Below are positions 1-30,050 of a stretch of DNA of 64,000 nucleotides, in pieces. Within the stretch, counting starts at the first letter, position 1. Every line of letters begins with the position of its first letter. A program made the translations under genes and the position numbers. The notes under the pieces were generated by a model, which searched no databases, had not been told where the DNA came from, and saw only the letters and a list, made by a program, of their open reading frames with translations. This DNA comes from Thunnus maccoyii (lineage: Eukaryota > Chordata > Actinopteri > Scombriformes > Scombridae), in the NCBI RefSeq assembly GCF_910596095.1, contig NC_056550.1, forward strand, positions 22,192,001-22,256,000. The letters run 5' to 3'.

Positions 1-7000
<7,000 letters not shown>

Positions 7001-7697
7001 ACTGTGCTCCGAGTCTGCAGACCCACACCAAACCGCGCCTTGTTCCTCCTTTTCCCGTAGTCCTGCCTCAGTCTCTCTAAGTTGCAAGGCCCCTAATGAA
7101 AGGGTGCTCCTCTCGAACAGATCTAAATAAGTCAAGCTAAACATACACACTTGTGTATATGTGAAAGATTCAAACTAATACGCCCTGAGTGCACACAGTA
7201 TTTAAGTAAGAAACTTAAAAACCCTGGTCAACTGACAAAGATTTTACAACCTCTAGAATTTTTTTTTTCTTGAACATTTTCTTAGGAAATATACACAAAA
7301 TTATTCCTCCTGTGAGTTCTCTATCTGTACGTTAATGGGTGTAAAGTATCTCCTTTTCATCAAAAGCTGCTGATGGAAGTCGATGTATGTATTACCTGGG
7401 CTTCGTCGATCATCAAAGATCAGTGTCATTGAACTTTCCTCTTAATGTCAAGTTGACTTGTGGTTGCACATTGGTCAGGACTTTTGCTTTATGTGCAGGG
7501 TCCTCCCCATAGCAATACTCAAACTGTCCTCCTTGTTGTACTGCAGAGCTGGGGGCCACACAGAAATGTTTTAATGAATGTTGTAACTGGTTCTACCTGA
7601 GCCTTCCTCTGTCCTAAGGCCAAGGATGTGGCTTTCTGTCAGAGGGGCGGCAGCAGTAGTGCGAGACGCAGTGCCATAGGTTACAGTACGGAGGGGA

Positions 7698-7715
7698 GGG
7701 GGGGGGGGGGGGGGG
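7698..7715. repeat. Homopolymer run of 18 G
   Basis: An uninterrupted 18-G run, preceded by GAGGGGA, lies in the likely znf652 3' UTR. It is G-quadruplex capable on the + strand, the RNA-like strand if it is transcribed. Confidence 0.9.
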
Positions 7716-8162
7716 TTGTGAAGGACATTAAGAAAAAGAAGGTTTTGTAAATGGTTAGTCGAATCTAGACATGGTCTTAGATTCTTATCATGGTTAAATG
7801 GTGCTTTCCATTCCAGTACATGAGATATTTCTTAATTTTGCTTATCCATTCGATTTTCAAAAGTGTAATATTACAAAATAACAATGTATTGTGTCGTACA
7901 GAACATGTCTTGCCAGCCTGGTTTTTCTACAAAGGGGTTTGAGGTTTGGCTACATATTTTGTGATTTAAGAAACTCAAGTCATGCAGGACATGCTCTAGG
8001 CACTCACACCCTCACACTTACTCAAGCACACACTCACACACAAAAGACAAAGACCATATGGTCACTGATTTACTTACTGTGATCAGTGCAACCTCAGCTT
8101 TCAGTACTGTTGGTCAATAGATGCTTTTAGATAACAGATGACTGTCAAATACTGCCACTGTG

Positions 8163-8345
8163 AGGGGCCAGACACATGGCCCCATCAGGATTTACCCCAC
8201 CTCCCTTCGCTGCTGTCGAAACGATACGGGTTACCATGTTAAAGGTCATTTGACATACACAGTATACACACCTGGGACCTTTTTCATCACAGTTCTTAAC
8301 AGGCAATTATGCATATTCCTCTCAGCCTATATTCCACTGTTTGGT
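8163..8345 (+). repeat. Interspersed repeat, copy 2 (related to 2250-2500)
   Basis: This is the second copy of the family at 2250-2500. It shares GCTGCTGTCGAA, TGTTAAAGGTCATT, a TATGCAT block and a TATTCCAC end. It lies in the probable 3' UTR, so it may be transcribed. Confidence 0.55.
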
Positions 8346-8832
8346 GTGGGGAGTTGTTGTAATGTAAAGTTTAGATTTTTTGACTTACTCCGTTCTGACA
8401 TACTTTGATCCACACAGGCAAACAAGTGTCTAAAACCTGATGAATGTTGCCTAACGCAGAATGATGGCTGATGAGTCATTCATGTTTGTTTTTTTTGTTT
8501 TTTTTTTATATTCTCTGATAATTTGCTCAGTTTTAAGCTAATGAATGGTTCTGTAGTATAGATATACTGTTGTTAGTATATAGAACTGTCAGGATAAAAA
8601 GCAGTGGTCATAAAAAAAAAAAAACTTCTAATACTTGGAACTCTTTATATAGATAAGCATACATGTGATCAAGTCAGCGCAAGAAGATTACATTTATAAA
8701 TGTAATAGCCGATGGTGTGAATGTTATTTGTCTAAAGAAGCAGAAATGGTTGGCAAGTATTTGGCATGAATTTGGGGTTGCTTGGTTGTTAGCCCTTCAC
8801 CCAGTCTGACTGTGTTTAGGAGCAACATTAAG

Positions 8833-8835
<3 letters not shown>

Positions 8836-8909
<74 letters not shown>
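8836..8909. repeat. TG dinucleotide microsatellite with GA tail
   Basis: About 33 uninterrupted TG units run from 8836 to 8901 and switch to a short GA run to 8909. It lies in the probable znf652 3' UTR and is likely polymorphic in length. Confidence 0.95.
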
Positions 8910-9294
8910 CGAGCGGACAGTATGTGTGCATGTATTAGTCTCTACCTAACTGTCTGGTTGTCCCCAGTGCTCTTGTACCAAAAGCTGCTTTTACACAGCG
9001 TGCCCCCAATATATTTGTATTTTGGGGGATAATATCTGAAGATGAGATGGACAATAGCAGTAAATTTTAACATACATGACCCTCCTTCTACCGTTTTAAA
9101 CGTATTCAGTCTGAAGTGGTTAATCTCAGTAGTTTTAGGATGTCACTTCTTTGATTTTTTGAGACCTGCAATTATCCTGCCATTTCTGTGGGTCTTAATG
9201 CCGCTGCGTTATTTTTCTTATCATCTTGTTCCCCCCTCGGGTTCACTGTTGTTTTTTTTGGCTTCAGCATTTTGCAGTATGGATCTTTGTCTTG

Positions 9295-9296
<2 letters not shown>

Positions 9297-9329
<33 letters not shown>
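9297..9329. repeat. Poly-T run (33 T)
   Basis: This is an uninterrupted run of 33 T. No adjoining SINE or LINE body is recognisable, so I do not call it a retroposon tail. Confidence 0.9.
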
Positions 9330-9333
<4 letters not shown>

Positions 9334-10100
9334 CCTTTTTCATTTGTGTGTATTCTCTGCACTTTACTGCTGCGTGGGTGAGGCGCAGGGAAGGGAGGGA
9401 CTGACAATGCATTGTGGAACAGAGTGCAGTTGTGGCTGCATGGGGGAAAGGGTGGAGGTGATTACTTTGAGTGGATGTTTTTTAGGCAAGGAAAGGAGGA
9501 GAATCCCCGAGTGGAGGCGGGGTAGTGTGGAAGGGACCATAGCAAACGAAGGACATTTCTTTTACTATGTGTGTAAATTATATTTCCTATTTTTTAAAAG
9601 AAATACAACTTTTGCTCCGACATGGACCTTTCCCCTCAAAAGTGGAAAATATTTTCTTCCTGCTTTGGCGACTTTACACTAGCCCCTCCAAGCTGTGTCT
9701 GAAATACATTCTTCTGTTATGTTTGCTCATGGAGTTTTCCTCTCTGTCATGTCCTCTTTTTTTGTCTTTGAAAAGTTTGCCGGATGGTTCTCCTCCTCCT
9801 TTCTTTGTTATATAGAATGCACTTTCTACTAAAAATTCTTGGCTAGTTAAGAAAAAAAATAACATTGTATATTCTTTAAAGATGTTTTAAAAATCAATAT
9901 ACTTTTTCCCCTTTGTATTTCTAACCACTTAATGTAGCATTGCGTATTTTATTATTGTATCTGGTACAAAATGTGCAGCTTTATAATGTCCTGGTTTGTC
10001 TTTTTTTGTATGTTATCTGGAGATTGAGGAGAAGTGAAAAAGTTGGGCCTTTTTTGATAATGTACATTTAACTGACTGCTAACTTTGAGAAGTAAAAACA

Positions 10101-11879
10101 AGTAGCCATGATTATCACATATTTCTGTGCCTCTCTTTATCTTCAAATGCTGTTGGTTTACAAGGTAATCAAAAGGATTGTGCACGACATATTTCTGAAA
10201 GTAGGTCACAGGGTTCATTTTCAGGTAGCTTTTCACAGCGAGCTTTGTTGAAAAGCTTTATTTTCAGCTGACTCTTGTAACAGCACAGACTTCCGTGATT
10301 TGCGATTATTTAAGGGTCACAGGGTTCTTGGCGTTGCTGCTGGCTACACATGACAAGTTTAGCAGCTGATTCTTTGTTTTTTTGAAAGTTTTTTATTTGA
10401 AAAGGGAAGTTTAAGTTCACTTCTTTGTTACCGCCCTCTCGCCCCTCCCCCCCAGCTGCATTTGTTTTTGCAGATGACCCAAAAAAAGCCTTGCAGTAGG
10501 TTTTATTGTCCTCAGGGGCTGTGACCTTGACCACCAGTAACCTCAGTCAGGGATTCTCAAGTTAGATAAAGGTTTAACCTAAACATGTACCTTTTTAAAT
10601 GCTGCATAATAGAGAAAGCGTCTATCACATATATCACATCAAGAGCCGAGGAAAAACAGGATTTTGCACCCTTTTGTCTCAGTTATTCCAACTCAATCAG
10701 CTTTATTCATCCATTAACGGAGTGCGCCTCCTCTAAAGACATATTAAGACATTCACTGATGCTAGAATACCTCCTAAAACGCTGTGTGCCCTCTTTTACC
10801 ATAGGTGATTTAAGTGGTGCACCAATGAGTCACATAATCCTATACGGTAGCTGAGCAGGCCCATGGGTAGAGAAAAGTGTGAGTGACTCACTGATGGCGA
10901 GTGGGTGGTCAGGTACCCAGGCTCACTTCACCAGCAGAGGAGATAATAACACACCGTCTGTACATCTCTATTCCCATTTGGGTTTGAAAATAGTCAGCCA
11001 CCCCAGCTGTTAGTCATTAGGCCTCGCGGTGTAGAAGAGGGAGGGAGGGCTGCGTCTGTCAGCAGGCAGATAAGGAGAGGAGGGTTTCATGTCGTGTTTT
11101 TCAGGCGTGTATTCGCTACTCTGAAAAAAAAAAGTTGCTGTGCGGTTCATTAATCACAGCGTATTTGCAAGGCTTTATTTAGACCACTGTCTTGTGGAGA
11201 AACAGCATAAACTCCCTCGCTGTTGCTCGTACACAAAAACAACAGTGTTTTCACTTTTTAAACGGATTACTTTTGATGTTATTTTATTCTAATCAACCCC
11301 TCAAATGTGATGCAGCTTTATCCTGATTTCCAGTGTCTCCCTAACAATAGAGGAGGTCAAGCACATGCAGCTCCACAGTGTTTTTCCACTGTGCTTACTG
11401 TGACACTGACCCAAATCCAGATCATCCTGTTGTGAAGGAAGGTGTCTTTTAACCATGAGTTTAGTTTGTCTGGGCGGTGATAAGCATTCAAAACTGTATG
11501 AAAGGATTTTTTTTTCATACTTTTAGCTCTGTTGGAGCTATTAGGCCAAATGAACAGGATTTGCAGATTTCACCTCGGGGTTTTCTTGGAGCTGTCAAAA
11601 CCAGAAGTGTTTGTTCTCCCAGGCGTCTGTAAATGCCCCACTGGAGAGCAGGTGAGTAGCCTACAGTATGTACATGAGTTTGTAATCTGCCTTGAGGTAC
11701 AGATCATTACCGTAGAACAAGTCCAGACGCACAGCATACATAGAGCCATGGATATATTCAACAAACAGAATATTTACTTTCTCATTTTTTTCTTCCTTGC
11801 TTCCCCTCCCACAGTTTCCCCCCTCAACCCTCCCTCTCACCCCCTCTTTCTCTCTCTGTCTCTCATGAACGCGCCCGGT
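10101..11879. other. Intergenic, znf652 to phospho1
   Basis: There is no protein gene I can support here. A stretch ending at 11651 with an ideal CAG/GTGAGT donor could be an alternative 5' exon of phospho1 (see findings). Otherwise it is ordinary AT-rich sequence with a pyrimidine-rich patch at 11800-11865. Confidence 0.5.
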
Positions 11880-11889
11880 AGGCTGCTAT

Positions 11890-11985
11890 TAAATGGGCGG
11901 ACTTGTAGGCGCGGTCACGTCTGCAGCGGCGCCGGTGGTTTTGACTGTCACATAAAAGTACGCTTCACACCGGCTGACCGGCGGA
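11890..11985 (+). promoter_or_regulatory. phospho1: Probable phospho1 promoter (GC box plus TATA-like element)
   Basis: A GGGCGG box at about 11894 and a CpG-rich segment precede a TATA-like ATAAAAG at 11952-11958. Transcription would then start near 11980. This is the most GC-rich stretch between znf652 and the phospho1 coding exon. The start site is inferred from motif spacing only. Confidence 0.5.
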
Positions 11986-12052
11986 TCTCTGCTTCTACTC
12001 TCTGTGCGACCGGATCGGACCTGGACGACGTCGGGAATCAGAACCAACACCG
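11980..12052 (+). other. phospho1: Probable non-coding first exon of phospho1
   Basis: A CpG-rich segment downstream of the TATA-like motif ends at a G/GTGATA donor-like site (12052/12053). The donor is imperfect. The 5' limit is estimated from the TATA position. The next compatible acceptor is at 12655. Confidence 0.4.
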
Positions 12053-13149
12053 GTGATACATTTATGCGTTTTTCTGCAAAAAAAAAATTAAAAACCTCCA
12101 AATTTGCGAGAGTTCAACCTTGAAACTCGAATGCATGCAGACGCTCAGCTGCTGCTGCTGCGGCTGTTGATGTTGTTTTTTTGTTTTTTTTTGAGGAAGT
12201 AGGTTAGTTTAGCAATAGACAGATAAGGTTGGACAAGTTGTTTTCAAGACTTACCTGATAATCAGTGTTGGACATTTTTTTCTTTAAATTGTGCCCTAGC
12301 ACACCAAAGATAACTCCATGGTATTTAATTGTTGCAAATAGGACTTTAAATGTGTTTTCTACTTCAAGGCAGACGTTAAATAATATGTAAATCAGATCAT
12401 ATACATTGGAAATTGATGTTTTTTTAGACATATTGTTATTTTTATCTTCATTTAAGTAATATTTCTGAATGTCTCCACAATATTCCTGTATGGAGCAATA
12501 TGAGTCAGTCATCTCTCTTTTTTTGTACATAGTAATTAAGTTATTTTGAGGGCTCTCTGTGGAACTTTGTGTGAGACTTTTAGCTCGGAAAAGCATGATG
12601 CTGTTACAAACCGCTGTCTCATACAACATTCATTGTGTTTTTCCCTCCCATGCAGACAAAACCAGCCTCACAGCTTGAGGACGCCTGGTTGGGTTATGCG
12701 CCACATGACACCGGCGCACTTCCACTGCTGACAACGACAATCAAAGGTATGCAGGCGGAACTCAGACACCCTGTGAGAAGCTTTTCAAAGCTGTCCTGAC
12801 TTGTGTCGTTGATTTAATTTGCTCGCTTGCTTGCAGGATCTGCATGATGGACTCAAGTTGCCAGTTCATTCAGATCCGGATATAATTAACTTCTAGTTTT
12901 TACTACAGCAGGATGATCCCTCTCCTCTTCTTCACTTCCTACCCTTGTAGAAAGTCAAACCTATGAGATGCTGCTGCCTTCCCTGGGTTGAAAATGCTGC
13001 TGGTTGGCTGCTATCTGCTCTCTTTTAGGTCTTTCTCACACCTTCCTCTAATGATATACAGATTATGATATTATGTCTTATCTCAAATCTATATGTGATT
13101 CTGTTCTCGCCCCCCTTTCTTCGTCTATTTATGCATTAATGTTTCCCAG
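12053..13149 (+). other. phospho1: phospho1 5' intronic region with a candidate non-coding exon
   Basis: A candidate exon at 12656-12746 has a TGCAG acceptor and an AAAG/GTATGC donor. Another TTGCAG acceptor-like site ends at 12836. The coding exon probably starts after the CCCAG ending at 13149. Exact 5' UTR splicing cannot be settled from sequence. The rest is AT-rich with no other feature. Confidence 0.4.
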
Positions 13150-13275
13150 AAGCCATCCTCCGTAGCCTCCACCTCACCGTGGCCTGCCTTGCGTGGGATG
13201 CTGGAGAGTGGCAGAGCAGGAGAAGAGATTTGATGCCACTTGGCAAAAGTAAAAAGAGGTGTCGCATAGTCAATC

Positions 13276-14130
13276 ATGGGGGATTCAATCTTCAACTGCT
13301 GTTATGTCCCACCCCATCCTCCAGGCGAGGAGGTACCCCCCAGATCCAGACGCTCGGAGATCATGGCCTCCAATTCGGCGCACATCTCCTCCGACAAGCG
13401 CTTCATCATCTTCTTTGACTTCGATGAGACCATCGTGGATGAAACCAGCGACGACATGGTGGTGCAGGCCGCCCCGGGTCAGCACCTCCCGGAATGGCTG
13501 AAGGACACCTACCAGCCGGGCCGCTACAACGAGTACATGCAGCGCGTACTAGCCTACCTGGCGGAGCAGGGCGTCACCGAGAGCCACATACGCACGATCA
13601 TGGAGAAGATACCCGCCACCCCCGGCATGCTCATGCTCTTCCAGTTCCTCCGCACCCGACCCCCGCAGGACTTTGAGGTGGTGCTGGTGTCAGACGCCAA
13701 CACCTTCTTCATCGAGTCCTGGTTGCGCCGCGTCGGAGCGCGTCAGCTCTTCCACCGGATCTTCACCAACCCGGCCACCTTCAACAAGGACGGGCGGCTG
13801 GTGTTGCGGCCCTTCCACTCCCACGACTGCCCGCGGTGCCCAGACAACATGTGCAAGCAGGTGGTCGTCAGGGACTATGTGGCCCGCAGGACGCAGGAGC
13901 GGGGCCGCCCCTATCAGAGGGTCTTCTACGTGGGAGACGGAGCCAACGACTTCTGCCCGGCTCTCTCCTTGGGGCCCCGGGACGTGGCCTTCCCGCGACG
14001 GGACTTCCCCATGCACCGGCTGATCACGGAGACCCATGAGGCCATGCCCGGGGAGTTCAAGGCCGTCACGGTGCCCTGGGCCAACGCGGAGGAAGTGGTG
14101 CAGCGGCTGAGGAAGCTGGTGGCAGAGTAG
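13276..14130 (+). CDS. phospho1: Phosphoethanolamine/phosphocholine phosphatase 1 (PHOSPHO1), 284 aa
   Basis: This HAD-superfamily hydrolase releases phosphate from phosphoethanolamine and phosphocholine. In vertebrates it acts in mineralising cells and matrix vesicles to supply phosphate for bone mineral. Motif I is DFDETIVDE at residues 48-56 (Asp48 nucleophile, Asp50 acid/base). Motif II is SDANTFF from Ser139, with the CK pair near 193-194 as a likely motif lysine. Motif III is GDGANDFCP at 220-228. A C-x2-C-x4-C cluster (185-193) is typical of the family. The coding region is one exon. An in-frame TAG lies nine bases before the chosen ATG, which has A at -3 and G at +4. Met30 is a possible internal start. 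Human PHOSPHO1 is about 267 residues with a different N-terminus. All catalytic residues are present, and GC content is much higher than in the flanks. Confidence 0.97.
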   Translation: MGDSIFNCCYVPPHPPGEEVPPRSRRSEIMASNSAHISSDKRFIIFFDFDETIVDETSDDMVVQAAPGQHLPEWLKDTYQPGRYNEYMQRVLAYLAEQGVTESHIRTIMEKIPATPGMLMLFQFLRTRPPQDFEVVLVSDANTFFIESWLRRVGARQLFHRIFTNPATFNKDGRLVLRPFHSHDCPRCPDNMCKQVVVRDYVARRTQERGRPYQRVFYVGDGANDFCPALSLGPRDVAFPRRDFPMHRLITETHEAMPGEFKAVTVPWANAEEVVQRLRKLVAE

Positions 14131-14880
14131 AGGGGTCACACACACAGAAAGAGACAAAGAGGGGGACAATAGAGACACTTTTAGTCATATTCTCAGGAAA
14201 AAATAGTCCCAAACTAATGTTTAAGGCAATAAAATCATTTGATAGGCCTACTGTCTGTGTACCTATCTGGGGCCCAGCCTGCACGTGCCTCGCCTCTGTC
14301 ACGCTTTGGTCCGGAGGTCACAAAAACAGAGGCAGCAGGTTAATGATTAGAGAGACCTGCCACTGTCACTCAAAGTGACAAATCTTATGTGTTGTTATTC
14401 AGAATCATTTAGAAGTGAAGGATTTAACTATAAAGTTTGAGGGCATTTGCATAATAAATCTCCTTCAATGGGATATTCAGCTATTTATCTTAATAGTTTA
14501 AGTGGGTCAGCAGGGAAGTAATAGCAATATATTAAAATGTTATGGACAATTATTACGACCAGTATCCTCTATCAAATATCAATCTATAAGTTTGTTTGTT
14601 TGTTTGTTTTTCTCCACACACCGCACTTTTTAAATATTAAATTATAGCCTCAGTAAATGGAATCAAAGCAATGGGCATTTTAATAGATCTACAATATGAC
14701 CAAACAGTATTTTTATCAACATGCTTCTCAGAGAATATATGTCTAATATAGAAATGTATTACTAGCCTATGTCTTAAGACAGTGTTTGTTTGTTTGTTTG
14801 TTTGTTGAACTTGTTTATTTTGTCTTTACTGTGTAGGCCAGACCTACTGAAGAACATATTTACACCAGCAGGAATAAAGC
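14131..14880 (+). other. phospho1: phospho1 3' UTR region with several poly(A) signals
   Basis: Canonical AATAAA signals lie at 14228-14233, 14453-14458 and 14873-14878. The last is followed by TCTGATTTTATT, a plausible downstream element. Which is used is not knowable here. Two TTTG tetranucleotide runs (about 14591-14610 and 14783-14806) lie between them. Confidence 0.5.
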
Positions 14881-15915
14881 CATCAACTGAAACCCTGCCT
14901 GTCTCTGATTTTATTATAAAACATCCTCAAAGAATGATTCATAACCAATCCTCCTGATAACATGCTGACTCATGTGACCTTGTATTTGAAAATCAGTATT
15001 AAAAAAAACTAGTGGGTGTGTTTGAAGAAATGTATTTCCTTCAAACACTTAGGTCTATAGATTAGAACATTTTAAGCAAAGGAAGTTCTTAGCATAGCTA
15101 CCCGGCACATGCTTTGATTTAAAACCCTATGAAAAAGAAAACAATTAAACAAGCTTTTAAAACAGTTAAATTTGTCTTTTCACAGCTTTAACTCAATTCT
15201 AGTAGATAAGTTTCGGTTTCTGCAAAGACTAATACTTAATACACTGTAAAACCACATCAAAGGATGATTTGCTTTGTATTTAAATATGTATAAATCAATA
15301 ATTTAGCATTATTTACTGTGGTTTAATTTCATAGAGTTGTTCTGAAGCATACAGGGCTTATCAGTTAAAATACTATTATAAATATACACGAAAAGGCATA
15401 ATCTGAACAGACATTTCCATTTGAATTTAGTATTAAACTGTTTTATTTAATAAATACTCGTATTATCATGAGTGAAGGTTCAGTGCCCCCCAGTGGTCGC
15501 AGTATGTAACTGTATTTTCAATAGTTTCTATTGATGCATTTATTTCAGGACCCCAGCAGGGCAATTTCTGAGTCGAAATACCAAGATTACAGTATCCATA
15601 GTATTATGATTTGAGCCATTAGGTGCAACAAAATTAAAAAGTCATAAGGTGCCTTATTAGTAAATAGGGACGTTCGTTGCCATCCTGTAATACTTTATCC
15701 AATTTAATACATTCATTGTTTCAATGTAAGCATGTATAATCATAAGTATATTCATAGAAATACTTACTGTACATACATACAGAACAGATATCTTCAAACA
15801 CATTTATCTAAACAAAAAAAAAAAGTGTTGCAGTCTTTATAATATACATATATATATACTTATTTGTATTTATATTTTTAACAGCAACATCTACATTTTT
15901 CTATTTTATTTTAAG

Positions 15916-15975
<60 letters not shown>

Positions 15976-16600
15976 ATACATGATTGTGGCGCCTTAGTTG
16001 ATTAACACACACCATTTACGCCGTTGGTCAACAGGCGCGTATTTAAAGCATAATCTTGAGTGTTTCTGACCTCTTGGGGTCAAAGTAAGTTACAAAAACG
16101 GCGCTCCATTTGCATCAAGGCAGACACAATAGTATAGTAATACTTTCCACGGAAAATAAAACTTTAACAACACGCTGAAGTGTAGTTACACACTGTGGCC
16201 ACTGGAGGGCAGCATCACAGTGTACTCTATAACTATAATTCCCCCCGCAAAGAAATTCTCCCTAACGTTCAATCTGATATTAAATCTTTATATATATTTT
16301 TCAGATTACTTTCAAATTAAACTAAAAATGGACACAGGTGTCGTTAAACACTGTAACCGTCGTAGAGAACGAAAGCATGATTATATACAGACACAACAAT
16401 CATCTACATGATTATCAAGGCAGACATGATAGCATGTTAGTATTTCCGGTGAAGATGTTTAAGTATAGATACGCAGGACTGATGAATTGGCAACTTTAAG
16501 TGAGGCAGCAATAACATTTCTGCTGCATTTTTTGTGCTTTGACCGGTCGACTTTGTAACATCACTAGAAACGGTTATGTTACGGGGGCGGTAGTGAGTCA
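14881..16600. other. Intergenic, phospho1 to eftud2
   Basis: This is AT-rich sequence without a supported gene. It contains the CTAT microsatellite (15916-15974). A GCCCCCCAGTGGTCGCAGTAT patch near 15484-15502 and a GGCCACTGGAGGGCAG patch near 16197-16212 both resemble CTCF-type cores by eye. Short ORFs here are not credible. Confidence 0.5.
15916..15974. repeat. CTAT/TATC tetranucleotide microsatellite
   Basis: About 14.75 perfect tetranucleotide units lie between phospho1 and eftud2. It is a standard hypervariable microsatellite. Confidence 0.95.
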
Positions 16601-16770
16601 GTTAACATCAAACGCTTACTGCCGTTATTTCCGTAGAAGAAGAAAGCCGGCAGTAGCATTTCGTGCGCATGGCGCTATTTGGGAAATTATTTAACGCTTG
16701 CTGAATACGTCCTCAACTTTTATCTTGTTTCGAAGAGAATATTTGCTGACTGCATTATAACAGAATACAG
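16600..16770 (+). promoter_or_regulatory. eftud2: Probable eftud2 promoter and non-coding exon 1
   Basis: A CpG-richer segment with an ETS-like TTATTTCCGTAG (about 16624-16637) and CGTGCGCATGGCGC precedes a clear exon 3' end, ACAG/GTGAGT, at 16770. There is no TATA box, as expected for a housekeeping splicing gene. The transcription start (about 16650-16690) is inferred. Exon 1 joins the coding exon at 17684. Confidence 0.55.
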
Positions 16771-17683
16771 GTGAGTGTGTTTTGCAGCATCCAGATTATA
16801 GTTCAGTACGGCAAGCTATCATTTGCGAAACAGCAACGTAACTTGAACGTTGTCTCAAGGAGTCATTCATTTCTTTGCTTGTTAGCCGGCTAGCATGCTA
16901 ATTTCTGTCCAACTAATGACATTGTAAACACGAGAAGAGCGGTTTGTAGTTATTGATAACGCCAATATTTAGTCGCAGGTTTTCTGCCGACGGAAAGCAT
17001 CTATAAGATACTTAAATATCTTAATGAACTGTGGCGGTAGACATGATGCTACATGCAGAATTAGCATTAGCTTCAGTGGTAATGCACTCTTGATTAGGCA
17101 AGTTATTGTTGTTCAACATTTGGGAAACATGCAAAATTGAGTTCATATTGCAAGTCAAAATTAAAATTTTCTAAATATTTTGATTGACTCAGGAATATTT
17201 CACATGTTTGGTTAGTTTCATTTATCACTAGGAGAAAAATAAACAGTCAAGAAGACAACAGTTAAAATGTTAATGTTATATAATTAAAAGGATAAATTAC
17301 CTTCTCTCCAGAGAAAAATAGTTAAGGCTACATACATTCTAGTTGTTTCAGCTAAAATCTTGTTATACATTGGTCTATACTTTGCATTGAATGTTATTAT
17401 TTAATTGTGAGAATCAGATTTCTTGACAAGTAAATCTGCATATACAAAGACATGTCTTGCTGTTGTGGTGCATGACAATTGAAAAATAGAGGGTAAGAGG
17501 AAAAAAAGAAGTATTTATACAAAGTGAGAAAAATACAACTACCACAACAGACAGGTGGTATCATGTATATAAGTAACATTTTATAATAAAGAATGAGTAA
17601 AGATTTAATCTATGTGAAGAGAGCCGTCCTTACCAGTACATGAATCTAACAGATATGTAAATACTCATTAACTCCTCTCCCAG
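16771..17683 (+). other. eftud2: eftud2 intron 1
   Basis: This 913-base intron in the 5' UTR runs from GTGAGT at 16771 to CCCAG ending at 17683. It is AT-rich, and no exon or repeat is recognised in it. Confidence 0.7.
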
Positions 17684-17694
17684 TTCTCTACAAG

Positions 17695-29557
<11,863 letters not shown>

Positions 29558-30050
29558 GAGAGAGCGACGCTCACCGCGGCCAACAACTAAACCTCCACTT
29601 GTCACTCAGCCGCTTGTTTTAAAGGATATTTGCGGTATAATACGACCACAACACCACATGCAGGTTACACACTGGTTATTCTGAATCTCCAAAGACCACA
29701 TGGCTGTTTTTATTAGCTTGTCTCCCATTTGCTAATGTAAATCACACAACCAGCAACTTTATAAAAGATCTGTAAAAAGGGGAGATCACCTTTTTAGATT
29801 CATAGAAACCATGAAAACAAACAGCCCCTGCTGTCAGGAGGGTTATTGGTCTTTCCTTTAGAGAGCAGCTGTAATTTTCAAACATTGCAGATGTTTGTTG
29901 AATCTCATCTTTGTCTTGTATTTAATTTTTTTTTATATGTAAAAAAAATATCATTGTTTTGTAGAATAAGGAAACTTGGAAGGCTTTTTTAAAAAAAAGA
30001 AATTGTCATTGATCTGGTTTATATCTGAATAAAATAATTCTTTGTAATTC
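29558..30050 (+). other. eftud2: eftud2 3' UTR with poly(A) signal
   Basis: About 490 bases follow the TGA at 29555-29557. A canonical AATAAA lies at 30028-30033, with a GT/T-rich element (TTTCATTGTTCTGT) after 30060. The transcript end is therefore near 30050. A-rich patches near 29940 and 29990 carry no earlier canonical signal. Confidence 0.7.

Larger units (their letters stand above)
7001..10100 (+). other. znf652: Probable long 3' UTR of znf652
   Basis: About 3 kb of AU-rich, non-coding sequence follows the stop. ZNF652 has a multi-kilobase 3' UTR in other vertebrates, so a long one is expected. I found no canonical AATAAA in this stretch, so the cleavage site is not placed and the 3' limit is an estimate. 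It contains an 18-G run, a second repeat copy, a TG microsatellite and a 33-T run. Short ORFs here are chance. Confidence 0.45.

Noticed and set aside
8835..9032. ORF encoding a Cys-Val repeat protein
   Set aside because: This is a translation of the TG microsatellite, not a gene.
13690..14178. 162-codon minus-strand ORF opposite phospho1
   Set aside because: It is a shadow of the GC-rich phospho1 coding exon. The + strand frame carries the HAD motifs.
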